Shown piece by piece: positions 1-7,177 of a DNA stretch of 14,802 bases; within the stretch, counting starts at the first letter, position 1; each line of letters starts with the position of its first letter. The translations under genes were made by a program, and so were the position numbers. The notes under the pieces are model-generated. The model was not told the origin of the DNA. It searched no databases and saw nothing but the letters and a program-made list of their open reading frames with translations. This DNA comes from Helicobacteraceae bacterium (GTDB taxonomy: Bacteria; Campylobacterota; Campylobacteria; Campylobacterales; Sulfurimonadaceae): the NCBI GenBank assembly GCA_027081565.1, contig JALWKG010000211.1, positions 1-14,802 of the forward strand, in the 5' to 3' direction.

Positions 1-286
1 CACCATAGTCTGCAAGCAAGTTGTTACGCAGGGTGTGTGTACTGTCGGTGTAATTAATGTCAGCTATCTCAAGACGTTTGGTAAAGCGATAACCCTTTTG
101 ACCTTTCATAATGTCTTTTAGACCATTTTGGTCTAACTCATACAGTGTAAAGTTGTGCAGTTCAAGTGCGGGAACCTCTTTATTGCTATGAGGCAGATCC
201 TGTACTTTGGTCGGTTGAAAAAAGAGTAAAATAGCCAACAGTATCGCACCGATGACTAAAAAGAAGTAGTTAGCGTCTAAGCCCAT
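1..286 (-). CDS. lptC: LptC-like LPS export protein, N-terminal part (cut by window edge)
   Basis: This is the first 95 codons of a gene that continues beyond position 1. The ATG (284-286) lies inside the last codons of kdsC, giving a 10-nt overlap. The product begins with a short polar stretch, then one hydrophobic segment (about residues 7-23, YFFLVIGAILLAILLFF), then a polar, probably periplasmic region. This is the layout of LptC, the bitopic inner-membrane protein that passes LPS from LptBFG to LptA. Only the N-terminus is visible, so the call rests on the single anchor, the start of the periplasmic part and the position directly after kdsC, where lptC sits in many Gram-negative bacteria. 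Another single-pass periplasmic protein cannot be excluded. Confidence 0.72.
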   Translation of the reverse strand, partial: MGLDANYFFLVIGAILLAILLFFQPTKVQDLPHSNKEVPALELHNFTLYELDQNGLKDIMKGQKGYRFTKRLEIADINYTDSTHTLRNNLLADYG

Positions 287-771
287 AGTTGCAAATAGTC
301 TTCCACTTCATCATTGACCTCAAAAAGGTGCTCTATCATCTCACGAACAGCACCCTCACCTCCGTTGGCTTTACAAACATGTTTGACGATCTTTTGAATA
401 TGTTTTGAACCGTCGTTCGGGGTAAAGGCATAACCTACACTTGAAAGCATCTTATAGTCATTTAGATCATCACCAATAGCTGCTACTTCTCTAAGAGGTA
501 TGGACAATGTCTCACAGATCTTTTCAAGAACAGCTGCCTTCTCTTTGATCCCTTGATGCAGATGAGTGACACCCAACTCCTTAGCCCGTCTCTCTACCAG
601 TTGTGAACGTCTGCCAGTGATGATCGCCACATGGTGACCCAAGTCAACCCATGAACGTATGGCCAGTCCATCTTTAACATTAAAGGCCTTGGTCTCATCT
701 CCTGAGTTAGAGTAGATGATCTTGCCATCGGTCAGACAACCGTCAACATCCAAAACGATCAGTTTGATCAC
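277..771 (-). CDS. kdsC: 3-deoxy-D-manno-octulosonate 8-phosphate phosphatase (KdsC)
   Basis: A cytoplasmic HAD-superfamily phosphatase of 164 residues that converts KDO 8-phosphate to KDO, the sugar linking lipid A to the LPS core. The HAD motifs are visible in order: DVDG with D8 and D10 (nucleophile and acid/base), ITGR at 51-54, K77/K79 as candidate motif III lysines, and GDDLND at 100-105 for Mg2+ binding. The length suits the small, capless KdsC family. The start is GTG (769-771), preceded by AAGG about 8 nt upstream, and it overlaps the hisB stop as GTGA, suggesting translational coupling. The downstream lptC start overlaps its 3' end, so KDO synthesis and LPS export are cotranscribed. 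Confidence 0.93.
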   Translation of the reverse strand: MIKLIVLDVDGCLTDGKIIYSNSGDETKAFNVKDGLAIRSWVDLGHHVAIITGRRSQLVERRAKELGVTHLHQGIKEKAAVLEKICETLSIPLREVAAIGDDLNDYKMLSSVGYAFTPNDGSKHIQKIVKHVCKANGGEGAVREMIEHLFEVNDEVEDYLQLWA

Positions 772-1340
772 AGTACACCCTTGGTGCTTGGGATGCCTGT
801 ACGTATGTTTTCAGCTGTTGCACGACGAAGTGCCACTGCAAAAGCTTTAAAAGATGCTTCTAAGATATGGTGCTTGTTACGGCCACGTTTCATAACGATG
901 TGAGCTGTGATACGTGCGTTTAAAACAACTGCGTGAAAGAACTCTTCTGCAAGTTCCGTGTCGAAACTGCCAACCTTGCCATTAACACCGACTTCGTAAT
1001 GAAGATAAGGACGTCCACTGAGATCCATGTCACACTCTACTGCTGTCTCATCCATCACTACTGTAGCATTACCAAAGCGCTCTACCTTTTCTATAGGATA
1101 GATGGCCTTTGCCAATGCTTGACCGATCACGATACCAACATCCTCTACACTATGGTGGTCATCAATATGCGTGTCTCCTTTGCAAGTGACATCAAGATCT
1201 ATCAAAGCATGTTTGCTAAAGGCCTCAAGCATATGGTCAAAAAAACCGACACCTGTGTTGATATTACTTTTACCTGAGCCTTGAAGCTCTAACTTGACTG
1301 TGATCTCAGTCTCTTTGGTCATTCTCTCTTGTGTGATCAT
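768..1340 (-). CDS. hisB: imidazoleglycerol-phosphate dehydratase (HisB, monofunctional)
   Basis: Catalyses the Mn2+-dependent dehydration of imidazole glycerol phosphate to imidazole acetol phosphate in histidine synthesis. At 190 residues it is the stand-alone dehydratase, not the HisB phosphatase-dehydratase fusion of E. coli. Family motifs are FFDHML (33-38), DDHHSVEDVGI (60-70), CDMDLSGRPYL (103-113) and RGRNKHHILEASFKA (152-166); the two HH pairs carry metal ligands. The ATG at 1338-1340 has GGAGAG about 8 nt upstream, inside the end of rlpA. A second ATG at codon 7 also has a purine-rich sequence before it, so a slightly later start is possible. It is the only amino-acid biosynthesis gene in an envelope operon. 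Confidence 0.96.
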   Translation of the reverse strand: MITQERMTKETEITVKLELQGSGKSNINTGVGFFDHMLEAFSKHALIDLDVTCKGDTHIDDHHSVEDVGIVIGQALAKAIYPIEKVERFGNATVVMDETAVECDMDLSGRPYLHYEVGVNGKVGSFDTELAEEFFHAVVLNARITAHIVMKRGRNKHHILEASFKAFAVALRRATAENIRTGIPSTKGVL

Positions 1341-1343
1341 CTG

Positions 1344-2162
1344 CTACTCTCCAACTATAAATGCATTTTGAAATGGTGAATCTTTTTTAAACTCTCGTGC
1401 CGCTTCTTCGCTTTTGAAACCACTAAGCCAGACACGGAAAACTCTAGTGCCATTATACTCTGTATCTTTGATAATAGTGTGGTAACCTTTGTAACCTTCG
1501 TACTGTTCTTGGGTTTTCAAGGCACCATCTATCTTTGAAAAAGAGCCAATCTGTATGGCATAGACACTGTAGTTGAGTTTGGGTTTAGAAGCTACTGGTG
1601 TGCTACTTTTAGAACCTCTGTCAGCCGACTTCTGGTCCGCGAATCCTACTATTTCGAGTTTAACGTTGGCTGTTCCCTTTTTAACCATGTCGATCTGGTG
1701 TGCTGCCTTGTTAGAAAGATCGATGATGCGCGTCCCTACAAAAGGTCCTCTGTCATTGATGCGGACTACAACACTTTTAGCGTTGTCTTGGTTGGTCACT
1801 TTGACCATGGTGTTCATAGGGAGTGTCTTATGCGCTGCTGTAAGGCCATGCATGTCATAGATCTCGCCACTTGAAGTCGCTTTACCATCAAAATCAGGTC
1901 CATACCAACTTGAGATGCCATAAAATGTCTCTCCCACACGTACCTTGGTTGGATAATATCTCTTACCAAAAACACTGTAAGGTTTCATCGTTGGGTGGAC
2001 ATAACTGCTTTTATTTTGTCTGCTGGCATAGTGCTTGGTACTTTGTGCAGAAGATGAAGAGTTAGTATGCTGGTGCCTGCTTTGATGCGACTTCACGCCT
2101 CTAGTGCTGCATCCTGCGATCAAAATAGTAGCTAGTGCCAATGAAATGGTTTTAATAAACAC
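1344..2162 (-). CDS. rlpA: RlpA-type septal ring lytic transglycosylase, lipoprotein with SPOR domain
   Basis: A 272-residue outer-membrane lipoprotein precursor. A short signal peptide ends in lipobox IAGC, so C18 is the predicted lipidated residue. A Ser/His/Gln-rich linker follows (about 19-60). The double-psi beta-barrel spans about 80-173. E100, H111 and D137 show the same spacing as the active-site residues described for Pseudomonas RlpA, suggesting activity on peptide-stripped glycan strands rather than an inactive E. coli-type protein. A C-terminal SPOR domain (about 199-270, starting YAIQIGSFS) should direct it to denuded septal glycan. The start is GTG (2160-2162) with AGGAG about 10 nt upstream; it overlaps the mltD end by 11 nt. 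HisB begins 3 nt after its stop. Confidence 0.92.
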   Translation of the reverse strand: MFIKTISLALATILIAGCSTRGVKSHQSRHQHTNSSSSAQSTKHYASRQNKSSYVHPTMKPYSVFGKRYYPTKVRVGETFYGISSWYGPDFDGKATSSGEIYDMHGLTAAHKTLPMNTMVKVTNQDNAKSVVVRINDRGPFVGTRIIDLSNKAAHQIDMVKKGTANVKLEIVGFADQKSADRGSKSSTPVASKPKLNYSVYAIQIGSFSKIDGALKTQEQYEGYKGYHTIIKDTEYNGTRVFRVWLSGFKSEEAAREFKKDSPFQNAFIVGE

Positions 2163-3546
2163 GTAATTTTTCTCCTACTCTGATAACATCAGAGTGTTTG
2201 TGGTTTCTTGACTTGAGTGTTCGTACGCTCACTTTATAACGCCTTGCTATAGAGCTTAAGTTGTCCCCTGATTTGACTACATAACGGTTTTTCCTCAGTG
2301 GCAGCGGTGGGACGATCAGTTTTTCACTGACATGGATGATATCACTTTTTTTGTCATTAAGCTGTTTGATCTTTTTAACACTCGTCTTATAGCGTTTGGC
2401 TATGCCGCGCAGTGTGTCTCCTGGTCTGACAACATAACTGTTTCGTGCATATTTGAACTTGTATTTGTTAAGAAGTGCTGGGGTGGTAGGGATGATCAGT
2501 TTTTGTCTGACCCTGAGATAGTTTGATTTAAGATGGTTAAACTCTTTAATGATGCGATAAGGCACATGATACTTGGCTCCGATCTTTGAGAGGTTCTCTC
2601 CCGGACGAACGATATGTACCAAATAGATTTTTTTCAAGTCACAAGGCTTGTAATTTTGCTTAAAATTGTTGAGTTTGTCATAAGGGATATAGACATCACA
2701 CTTACTCGAAAAGGGAGGAACAAAGTCGTAAGTAAGGTGTCTATTGAGCTTTTTCATCTCTTTTTTATCAATACCGAGCATCTCAGCTACTCGGGTGATT
2801 TTTTCACCTTTAGGCAGTGAAATAGTTGCGATGGATTTATGGCTTGCTCTGTTCATAAGATAACTGTAACCACTGCTGCTCATGTCTGACTCATCGATAC
2901 CCATCAAACCAAAAGAGAGGATTTTCCTAATATAGTTTCTTGTCTCAAGCGGCAGGTAACGTTTTTTTTCGTCCAAGAGCGTAAAGATATCATCATGGCC
3001 ATCTGCTTTGTCGATAGCACGCATAACACAACCCTCACCACAGTTGTAAGCCATAGCTGCAAGGTACCACTTACCAAAACGGTTGTGTAAGGCATTGAGG
3101 TAGCGTGCGGCAGCCTCAGTAGACTTTACAGGGTCTCGACGTTCATCAAGATAATCATCAATATGCAGACCATACTGGCGTCCTGTCGCGGGCATAAACT
3201 GCCAAATACCTGCAGCCTTTTTTTTAGAAAATGCTTTGGTGGTAAAAGAGGATTCTGCCATAGCCAAGTAGATGAACTCTGGTGGAACATCTGCCTTGTC
3301 GAGGATCATCTTGATAGTGGGGATGTAGAGACGGGCACTCTGCATAGCATTATAATAGTGTTTATAGGACTTGGGTGACTGTTTGGACTCAAGCATGGCG
3401 TTAAGGTACTCGTCATGAATGTAGTTAGGATCGACATCAAATGCCTGTAGCAGCATGATCTGTCGGTTGTGATTGCTCTCAAACTCCAAACCACCAAAAA
3501 GCAGGTGGGGAAGCAACAGAAAAATAAAAGTTAAATTATATCGCAA
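2152..3546 (-). CDS. mltD: membrane-bound lytic murein transglycosylase D, three LysM repeats
   Basis: A 464-residue exported enzyme that cleaves glycan strands to 1,6-anhydromuropeptides. It has an N-terminal hydrophobic signal (about 4-18) without a lipobox cysteine, so it may be soluble periplasmic or signal-anchored rather than a classic lipoprotein. The SLT domain covers about 75-215, with candidate catalytic E98 in AMAESSF, the GIWQFMPATGRQYGL block (113-127) and AMAYNCGEG (164-172). Three LysM peptidoglycan-binding repeats follow at about 308-353, 370-413 and 421-464. The start is TTG (3544-3546) with AGGGG 6 nt upstream; no better in-frame ATG lies before the signal peptide. It is the first gene of the envelope operon and overlaps rlpA by 11 nt. 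Two A8 runs lie in the coding strand, and the frame is intact across both. Confidence 0.93.
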   Translation of the reverse strand: MRYNLTFIFLLLPHLLFGGLEFESNHNRQIMLLQAFDVDPNYIHDEYLNAMLESKQSPKSYKHYYNAMQSARLYIPTIKMILDKADVPPEFIYLAMAESSFTTKAFSKKKAAGIWQFMPATGRQYGLHIDDYLDERRDPVKSTEAAARYLNALHNRFGKWYLAAMAYNCGEGCVMRAIDKADGHDDIFTLLDEKKRYLPLETRNYIRKILSFGLMGIDESDMSSSGYSYLMNRASHKSIATISLPKGEKITRVAEMLGIDKKEMKKLNRHLTYDFVPPFSSKCDVYIPYDKLNNFKQNYKPCDLKKIYLVHIVRPGENLSKIGAKYHVPYRIIKEFNHLKSNYLRVRQKLIIPTTPALLNKYKFKYARNSYVVRPGDTLRGIAKRYKTSVKKIKQLNDKKSDIIHVSEKLIVPPLPLRKNRYVVKSGDNLSSIARRYKVSVRTLKSRNHKHSDVIRVGEKLRVY

Positions 3547-3566
3547 TAAAAGCCCCTATATAGGCC

Positions 3567-3594
3567 TTTATAATAGCCTAAAGTGGCTAAACAA
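3567..3594 (-). promoter_or_regulatory. candidate promoter of the mltD-rlpA-hisB-kdsC-lptC operon
   Basis: On the minus strand a -10-like TATTAT (3570-3575), or TATAAA (3567-3572), lies about 20-30 nt before the TTG of mltD. A weak TTGTTT (3589-3594) is 16 nt upstream of TATAAA. A 5-bp inverted repeat, TAGCC-N6-GGCTA (3574-3589), occupies the spacer. This 110-bp gap is the only real intergenic space before mltD, which is the main support. Confidence 0.4.
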
Positions 3595-3656
3595 GCGCTG
3601 TTTTTTGGAATTTCAGGGCTTAGCATATAGATAGCGTGTTTCTAATTGAAATGATA

Positions 3657-4433
3657 TTATGAAATATTAAACAGTGCTTTTGCATTTTTGGTGGTTAAAT
3701 GCTCTATAAATGCACCATCAACGTCTAGAAGTTCTGCCATCTTGTCACGCACTAAAGTAGTGTAAATAGGCTCATTTCTCTCTCCCCGATGTGGGTGTGG
3801 TGTCAGATAAGGACCGTCTGTCTCGATGATAAGTTTGTCATGAGGGATCTTAGGCAGGACATTGACCAGCTTTTTGGCATTTTTAAAGGTCAAAACACCC
3901 CCAATACCATAATAAAAGTTTTTGTCAGCAAGTACCAGCAGCTCTTCGTCTGCGTTGAAACAGTGTAAGACACCACCAACCTCTTCTGCCCCGTTCTCCT
4001 CCAAAATGACTCTAGAATCATGACTGGCATCACGTATGTGGACAATAAGTGGTTTTTTATAACGTTTGGCCAAGGCAATCTGTGTTTCAAAGACCTTTTT
4101 TTGCACGCGTTTTTCTTCAGCGATCTCTTCTTCACTCCCTTCTAAGCGAAAGTAGTCAAGACCGCACTCCCCTACTGCAACACATTTGGGGTGATTGATG
4201 TACATCTCGAGTCTTGCTTCATCATACTGCTCTTTGTCGTAAGGGTGGATCCCTACGGCGAAGTAGATGCTTTCATGGTTTTCAGCCAGTTCGACTGCAC
4301 GTTCAAGAGTAGTAATGTCTGCACCTGGAATAATATAACGGGTTACATCACCCTCTTTTGCTCTCTCTAAGACCGCTTCTAGGTCATCTCTATAACGTTC
4401 ATCATCTAAATGTATGTGTGTATCTATAATCAC
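3657..4433 (-). CDS. tatD: TatD-family metal-dependent hydrolase / DNase
   Basis: A 258-residue TIM-barrel hydrolase of the TatD family, whose members are metal-dependent nucleases with 3'-5' exonuclease activity linked to DNA repair and turnover. Metal ligands are recognisable in order: H6 and H8 (DTHIHLD), E89 (VGECGLDYF), H132 (IVHIRDA), H157 (GVLHCF) and D206 (ETDGPYLTPHPHRG). The length is typical. The start is GTG (4431-4433) with AGGA about 7 nt upstream, overlapping the stop of the preceding small gene as GTGA. As last gene of nadK-recN-orf63-tatD it sits beside a recombination protein, which fits a DNA-processing role. The exact substrate cannot be read from the sequence. No strong terminator follows. 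Confidence 0.92.
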   Translation of the reverse strand: MIIDTHIHLDDERYRDDLEAVLERAKEGDVTRYIIPGADITTLERAVELAENHESIYFAVGIHPYDKEQYDEARLEMYINHPKCVAVGECGLDYFRLEGSEEEIAEEKRVQKKVFETQIALAKRYKKPLIVHIRDASHDSRVILEENGAEEVGGVLHCFNADEELLVLADKNFYYGIGGVLTFKNAKKLVNVLPKIPHDKLIIETDGPYLTPHPHRGERNEPIYTTLVRDKMAELLDVDGAFIEHLTTKNAKALFNIS

Positions 4434-4621
4434 GCTTTATCCTCATTACTTTCTGTAGTATCTTTCTCTTGACGCATCTTTCTGACGTCAGTTACATTTT
4501 TAATAAGCAGCCCAATAAAAAAGAGAGCTACCACTATGGCAACTGCACCTGAAGCATAGTTACCTGCATTAAAAGCTACAAAAGCATAGATCAGGGAGAC
4601 AAATGCAATGATCAGGCACAT
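4430..4621 (-). CDS. 63-residue two-helix membrane protein, unknown function
   Basis: A small gene placed exactly between recN and tatD. Its ATG (4619-4621) directly follows the recN stop codon with no gap, and its TGA overlaps the tatD GTG by 4 nt, which strongly suggests it is translated in the operon. The product has two hydrophobic segments (about 2-18 and 23-41) joined by a short Asn-Ala-Gly turn, then a charged tail (42-63) rich in Lys, Arg, Glu and Asp. The positive-inside rule predicts a hairpin with the tail in the cytoplasm. I recognise no family. The context suggests nothing specific beyond coexpression with DNA repair genes. Confidence 0.75.
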   Translation of the reverse strand: MCLIIAFVSLIYAFVAFNAGNYASGAVAIVVALFFIGLLIKNVTDVRKMRQEKDTTESNEDKA

Positions 4622-6154
4622 CTATGAAGCACTCTCTAGAAGCTCTTTTGCAAAGCTTTTAGCCTCTTTGGAGACCGTGTCACCACTGATCATACGGGCG
4701 ATCTCTTCTACGCGTTCATCATTAGTAAGCTCTCTAACTGTACTGACATCATCTTTTTCGACAATAAAATGCTGCTCACCCATCGATGTGAGTTGGGGTT
4801 GATGTGAGATCACAAAGATCTGAAAATGTTTGGAGAGTTGTCTAAGCACTTTTGCCACACTCATGGACTCTTCACCACTAAGGTTGGCATCGATCTCATC
4901 GAGCATCAAAACACCACCTTGACCTTGCATAGACTCCGACTGAAGCGCAAGTAGTGCCAATCGCAGGCGGTTAAACTCACCCGCACTCACTTTTTCAAGC
5001 GAAGCACCTTTAAGGTTAAACTCTACCTTGTCTTGTCCTGTTAACATAAAGTCGCCATGGCTGAGCGTCATCTCTGCGCCACTGAGGTAAAGCTGCTTCA
5101 AATAACCGTTGATCGCAGCATTTAGGTCAAACAGGGTCTCTGAACGTTTGAGAGAGATATGGTCAGCCAAGGTCAACAGTTCACTAAAGAGTTGATCGAC
5201 CTCTTTGGTGAGTCGCGCCTTCTCATAATCAAAGTTTTCATACTTTTCAATCTCTTTGGCCTTTTGGTCACGGTATGCGATGGCTTCTTCTATGGAACCA
5301 TAACGGTGTTTAAGCTCTGAAAGGTCTTCAAGACGGTCTAAAACAGACTCAATGTCTTCACCTTCAAGGTCTAAGAAGTTAGAACGTGTCTGCTCAAAGA
5401 TTGCCCGCAGTTCGTTCATAGCATCATCAAAAAAACCGCTGTCGATGTCTAGTGAGTTCAGCGCGTCAGAGACCAAGTGCTCTTTTTCAAAAAAACTTTC
5501 TGCCAAGGTGATCTTCTCTTCTGCTTTCTCTTTTTGTGACAAGGTCCGCTTGACTTCAAGCAGTGTATCATACTCATTTTTCTGTGGATTGATAGCATCG
5601 ATCTTAGCCAACTCAAAGGCAGCAAACTCTTTATGCTCAGTGATGCGTCGTTCTTGTATTATAAGTTGTTCCAACTCATGTTTTTTGTTTTGATAGAGAT
5701 GAAAGTCCTTTTCATAGATGGCCAAGGTCTCTTCGTAGGTCTGGTCCGTTTTCATGATCTGTTGGTCTAAAATATGCAACATATTGCTCTGCTCAAAATC
5801 GCTATAGTCTTTAAGACTCAAAAGACGCAAATAGTTTTTTGAGATATTGTGAAGGGCTTTTTTTGAGATGCTTTGTGCGTTAATAAAGTAACGTACCTTC
5901 TCTTTTTTTACCTGTTTAAAAATATTGGTCTCTTCATTGTTAAAACCGGTCGCATCTTCATCTATGGTCCAAGTGACTGAGGACTCACTCACTTCAGCCA
6001 AGGCATCATCAAACCCCACAGAACCGAGGATAGAGCGCATAAGAACGGACTTTCCACTTCCAGAAGGTCCAGAAAAGACAATAAGCCCTGAACCTAACTC
6101 CATCTCGACTTCATTAAAAGTCAAACAGTTTTTAAGATAAAATCGCTCTATCAT
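4622..6154 (-). CDS. recN: DNA repair protein RecN (SMC-like ATPase)
   Basis: An SMC-family ATPase of 510 residues that acts at double-strand breaks, shorter than E. coli RecN (about 553). Visible parts: Walker A GPSGSGKS (29-36), a Glu/Lys-rich helical region consistent with a coiled coil (about 130-345), an ABC-like signature VSAGEFNRL (389-397), Walker B with VLMLDEIDANLSG (414-426; D419, E420), a switch His in ISHQPQ (H451), and the RecN-type C-terminus with EEIARMISG. I chose ATG 6152-6154, 4 nt after the nadK stop, with GGGGAGAG about 9 nt upstream and MIERFYLKN as the expected RecN N-terminus. The frame stays open to an ATG at 6211, but that would add 19 unlike-family residues inside nadK. 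Confidence 0.94.
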   Translation of the reverse strand: MIERFYLKNCLTFNEVEMELGSGLIVFSGPSGSGKSVLMRSILGSVGFDDALAEVSESSVTWTIDEDATGFNNEETNIFKQVKKEKVRYFINAQSISKKALHNISKNYLRLLSLKDYSDFEQSNMLHILDQQIMKTDQTYEETLAIYEKDFHLYQNKKHELEQLIIQERRITEHKEFAAFELAKIDAINPQKNEYDTLLEVKRTLSQKEKAEEKITLAESFFEKEHLVSDALNSLDIDSGFFDDAMNELRAIFEQTRSNFLDLEGEDIESVLDRLEDLSELKHRYGSIEEAIAYRDQKAKEIEKYENFDYEKARLTKEVDQLFSELLTLADHISLKRSETLFDLNAAINGYLKQLYLSGAEMTLSHGDFMLTGQDKVEFNLKGASLEKVSAGEFNRLRLALLALQSESMQGQGGVLMLDEIDANLSGEESMSVAKVLRQLSKHFQIFVISHQPQLTSMGEQHFIVEKDDVSTVRELTNDERVEEIARMISGDTVSKEAKSFAKELLESAS

Positions 6155-6158
6155 TATA

Positions 6159-7013
6159 TTACTCTCCCCAATTGAGTTTCTCTTTGAGAACATCAAAGTA
6201 GTTAAATTCACTGCGATGGATCAGTTGTGCAGACTCTGTAGCAAGGTGGATTTTTATGGTGTCTCCTGCTCCAAACTCATACATGTCTTGACCATCAACA
6301 ATAGCCAGTGCACTGATGTCTGGTGTTTTGACTTCGATCTCGTACTGACCAGGCAGTACTACAGGACGTTGTGTAAGTGAGTGTGGTGAGATAGGCGTCA
6401 AGACAAAGACCTGTGTCAGTGGAAAGAGTACCGGGCCGCCACAAGAGAGGTTGTAGGCAGTTGAACCGGTAGGTGTCGAGACGATGACACCATCACCATA
6501 GTAGGTGTTAAAAGGTTGATCATCCACGGAAGTCTCTAAATGGATCATCTTAGAGATAGAAGGCCGAGTCATAACAATGTCGTTAAAAGCAACGATCTCC
6601 CTAACACTGTCAGCAGATTCTATGGTTGCTTGCAGCATCGCACGGCGATCGAGACGAAAGTCACCACTACGCAGTTTAGGTATAAATGCATCCAACTCTT
6701 CTATGGTAAAGTCGGCCAAAAAACCCAGCTTGCCAGCATGGACACCAAGAACAGGGATTTCATGCTTGACAGAGCGTCTTACTGCAGAGATCAAGGTACC
6801 ATCCCCACCAAGTGTCACCAGCATGTCAGCACTCTCACACATTATGTCAAATTCTTGACCCATCACATCGATCATACCACCACTGATGGTGTCTATAATC
6901 ACTTCGATGTCGTGGCGTTCAAAGATCTCTTTGATCTCATAAAACTTGTCTTTTAGTTCAGGTGTTGATGGTCGAAGCAATATACCGACACAGGTAATGT
7001 TTAATGGTCCCAA
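6159..7013 (-). CDS. nadK: NAD kinase (NadK)
   Basis: Phosphorylates NAD+ to NADP+ in the cytoplasm; 284 residues, typical of the bacterial family. Motifs: PSTPELK near the N-terminus (15-21), TLGGDGTLI (67-75) with catalytic D71, FNDIVM (143-148), GDGVIVSTPTGSTAY (173-187) and the C-terminal GQ/H-rich nucleotide-binding strands. The start is TTG (7011-7013) with AAAGG 8 nt upstream and a good -10 box about 30 nt upstream; no ATG is available near the expected N-terminus. It is the first gene of nadK-recN-orf63-tatD. The nadK-recN adjacency is also found in other bacteria, including E. coli. Confidence 0.95.
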   Translation of the reverse strand: MGPLNITCVGILLRPSTPELKDKFYEIKEIFERHDIEVIIDTISGGMIDVMGQEFDIMCESADMLVTLGGDGTLISAVRRSVKHEIPVLGVHAGKLGFLADFTIEELDAFIPKLRSGDFRLDRRAMLQATIESADSVREIVAFNDIVMTRPSISKMIHLETSVDDQPFNTYYGDGVIVSTPTGSTAYNLSCGGPVLFPLTQVFVLTPISPHSLTQRPVVLPGQYEIEVKTPDISALAIVDGQDMYEFGAGDTIKIHLATESAQLIHRSEFNYFDVLKEKLNWGE

Positions 7014-7042
7014 TTGGTAAGCCTTTAGCTTTTAGTGTTCTG

Positions 7043-7073
7043 ATTATAGCAAATTCTAACCAAGGTGACTCAA
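7043..7073 (-). promoter_or_regulatory. promoter of nadK-recN-orf63-tatD
   Basis: On the minus strand a perfect TATAAT (7043-7048) preceded by TTTGC forms the TTTGCTATAAT motif typical of sigma-70 promoters in Campylobacterota. A weak TTGAGT (7068-7073) lies 19 nt upstream, so any -35 is poor, as usual in this phylum. The predicted transcript would start near 7036, about 23 nt before the nadK TTG. Confidence 0.7.
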
Positions 7074-7086
7074 AACATGACAGAAC

Positions 7087-7100
7087 TCACTTTAATGTGA
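7087..7100. repeat. short inverted repeat between divergent promoters
   Basis: TCAC-N6-GTGA (7087-7090 and 7097-7100) lies between the two divergent -10 boxes. A third GTGA half is at 7065-7068. It could be an operator serving both promoters, but 4-bp arms are easily met by chance. The arms face the opposite way to a CRP/FNR-type TGTGA-N6-TCACA site, so no regulator is assigned. Confidence 0.2.
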
Positions 7101-7104
7101 TACG

Positions 7105-7129
7105 TTTTTTAAACACTTTTAGCTATAAT
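7105..7129 (+). promoter_or_regulatory. promoter of aspS
   Basis: TATAAT at 7124-7129 is preceded by TTTTAGC and by a T-rich stretch (7105-7110 and 7117-7120). This matches the extended -10 with periodic T-rich upstream sequence usual in Campylobacterota. There is no good -35 hexamer. The transcript would begin near 7136, about 42 nt before the GTG start. Confidence 0.72.
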
Positions 7130-7177
7130 CGCGAAAAATATTACGAGCACATTAGTGTCTCAAGAAGGATTTTCTCG

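Noticed and set aside
3208..3215. A8 tract in mltD (others at about 2962-2969 and in fadE at 13501-13508) as possible phase-variation switches
   Set aside because: Runs of eight A are common in Lys-rich genes of moderate GC. The frames are intact, and phase variation in this phylum usually uses longer G/C tracts in surface genes.
3547..3656. Terminator after tatD
   Set aside because: Searched by eye for a GC-rich hairpin followed by T residues on the minus strand; only weak AT-rich pairings were seen.
5352..5693. 113-codon open frame opposite recN on the plus strand
   Set aside because: Ser/Lys-rich shadow of the recN coiled-coil codons, with no ribosome binding site or recognisable domain. 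The same applies to the other antisense frames, such as 933-1277, 6540-6956 and 12553-13017.
6155..6211. Upstream extension of recN to an ATG at 6211, adding 19 residues
   Set aside because: It would overlap the nadK end by 53 nt. The ATG at 6152-6154 has a strong GGGGAGAG site and gives the expected RecN N-terminus.
7004..7177. Upstream extension of aspS to an ATG at 7004
   Set aside because: The extra 58 residues are unlike AspRS, cover the divergent promoters and the nadK start, and lack a ribosome binding site. The GTG at 7178 with AAGGA fits the family.
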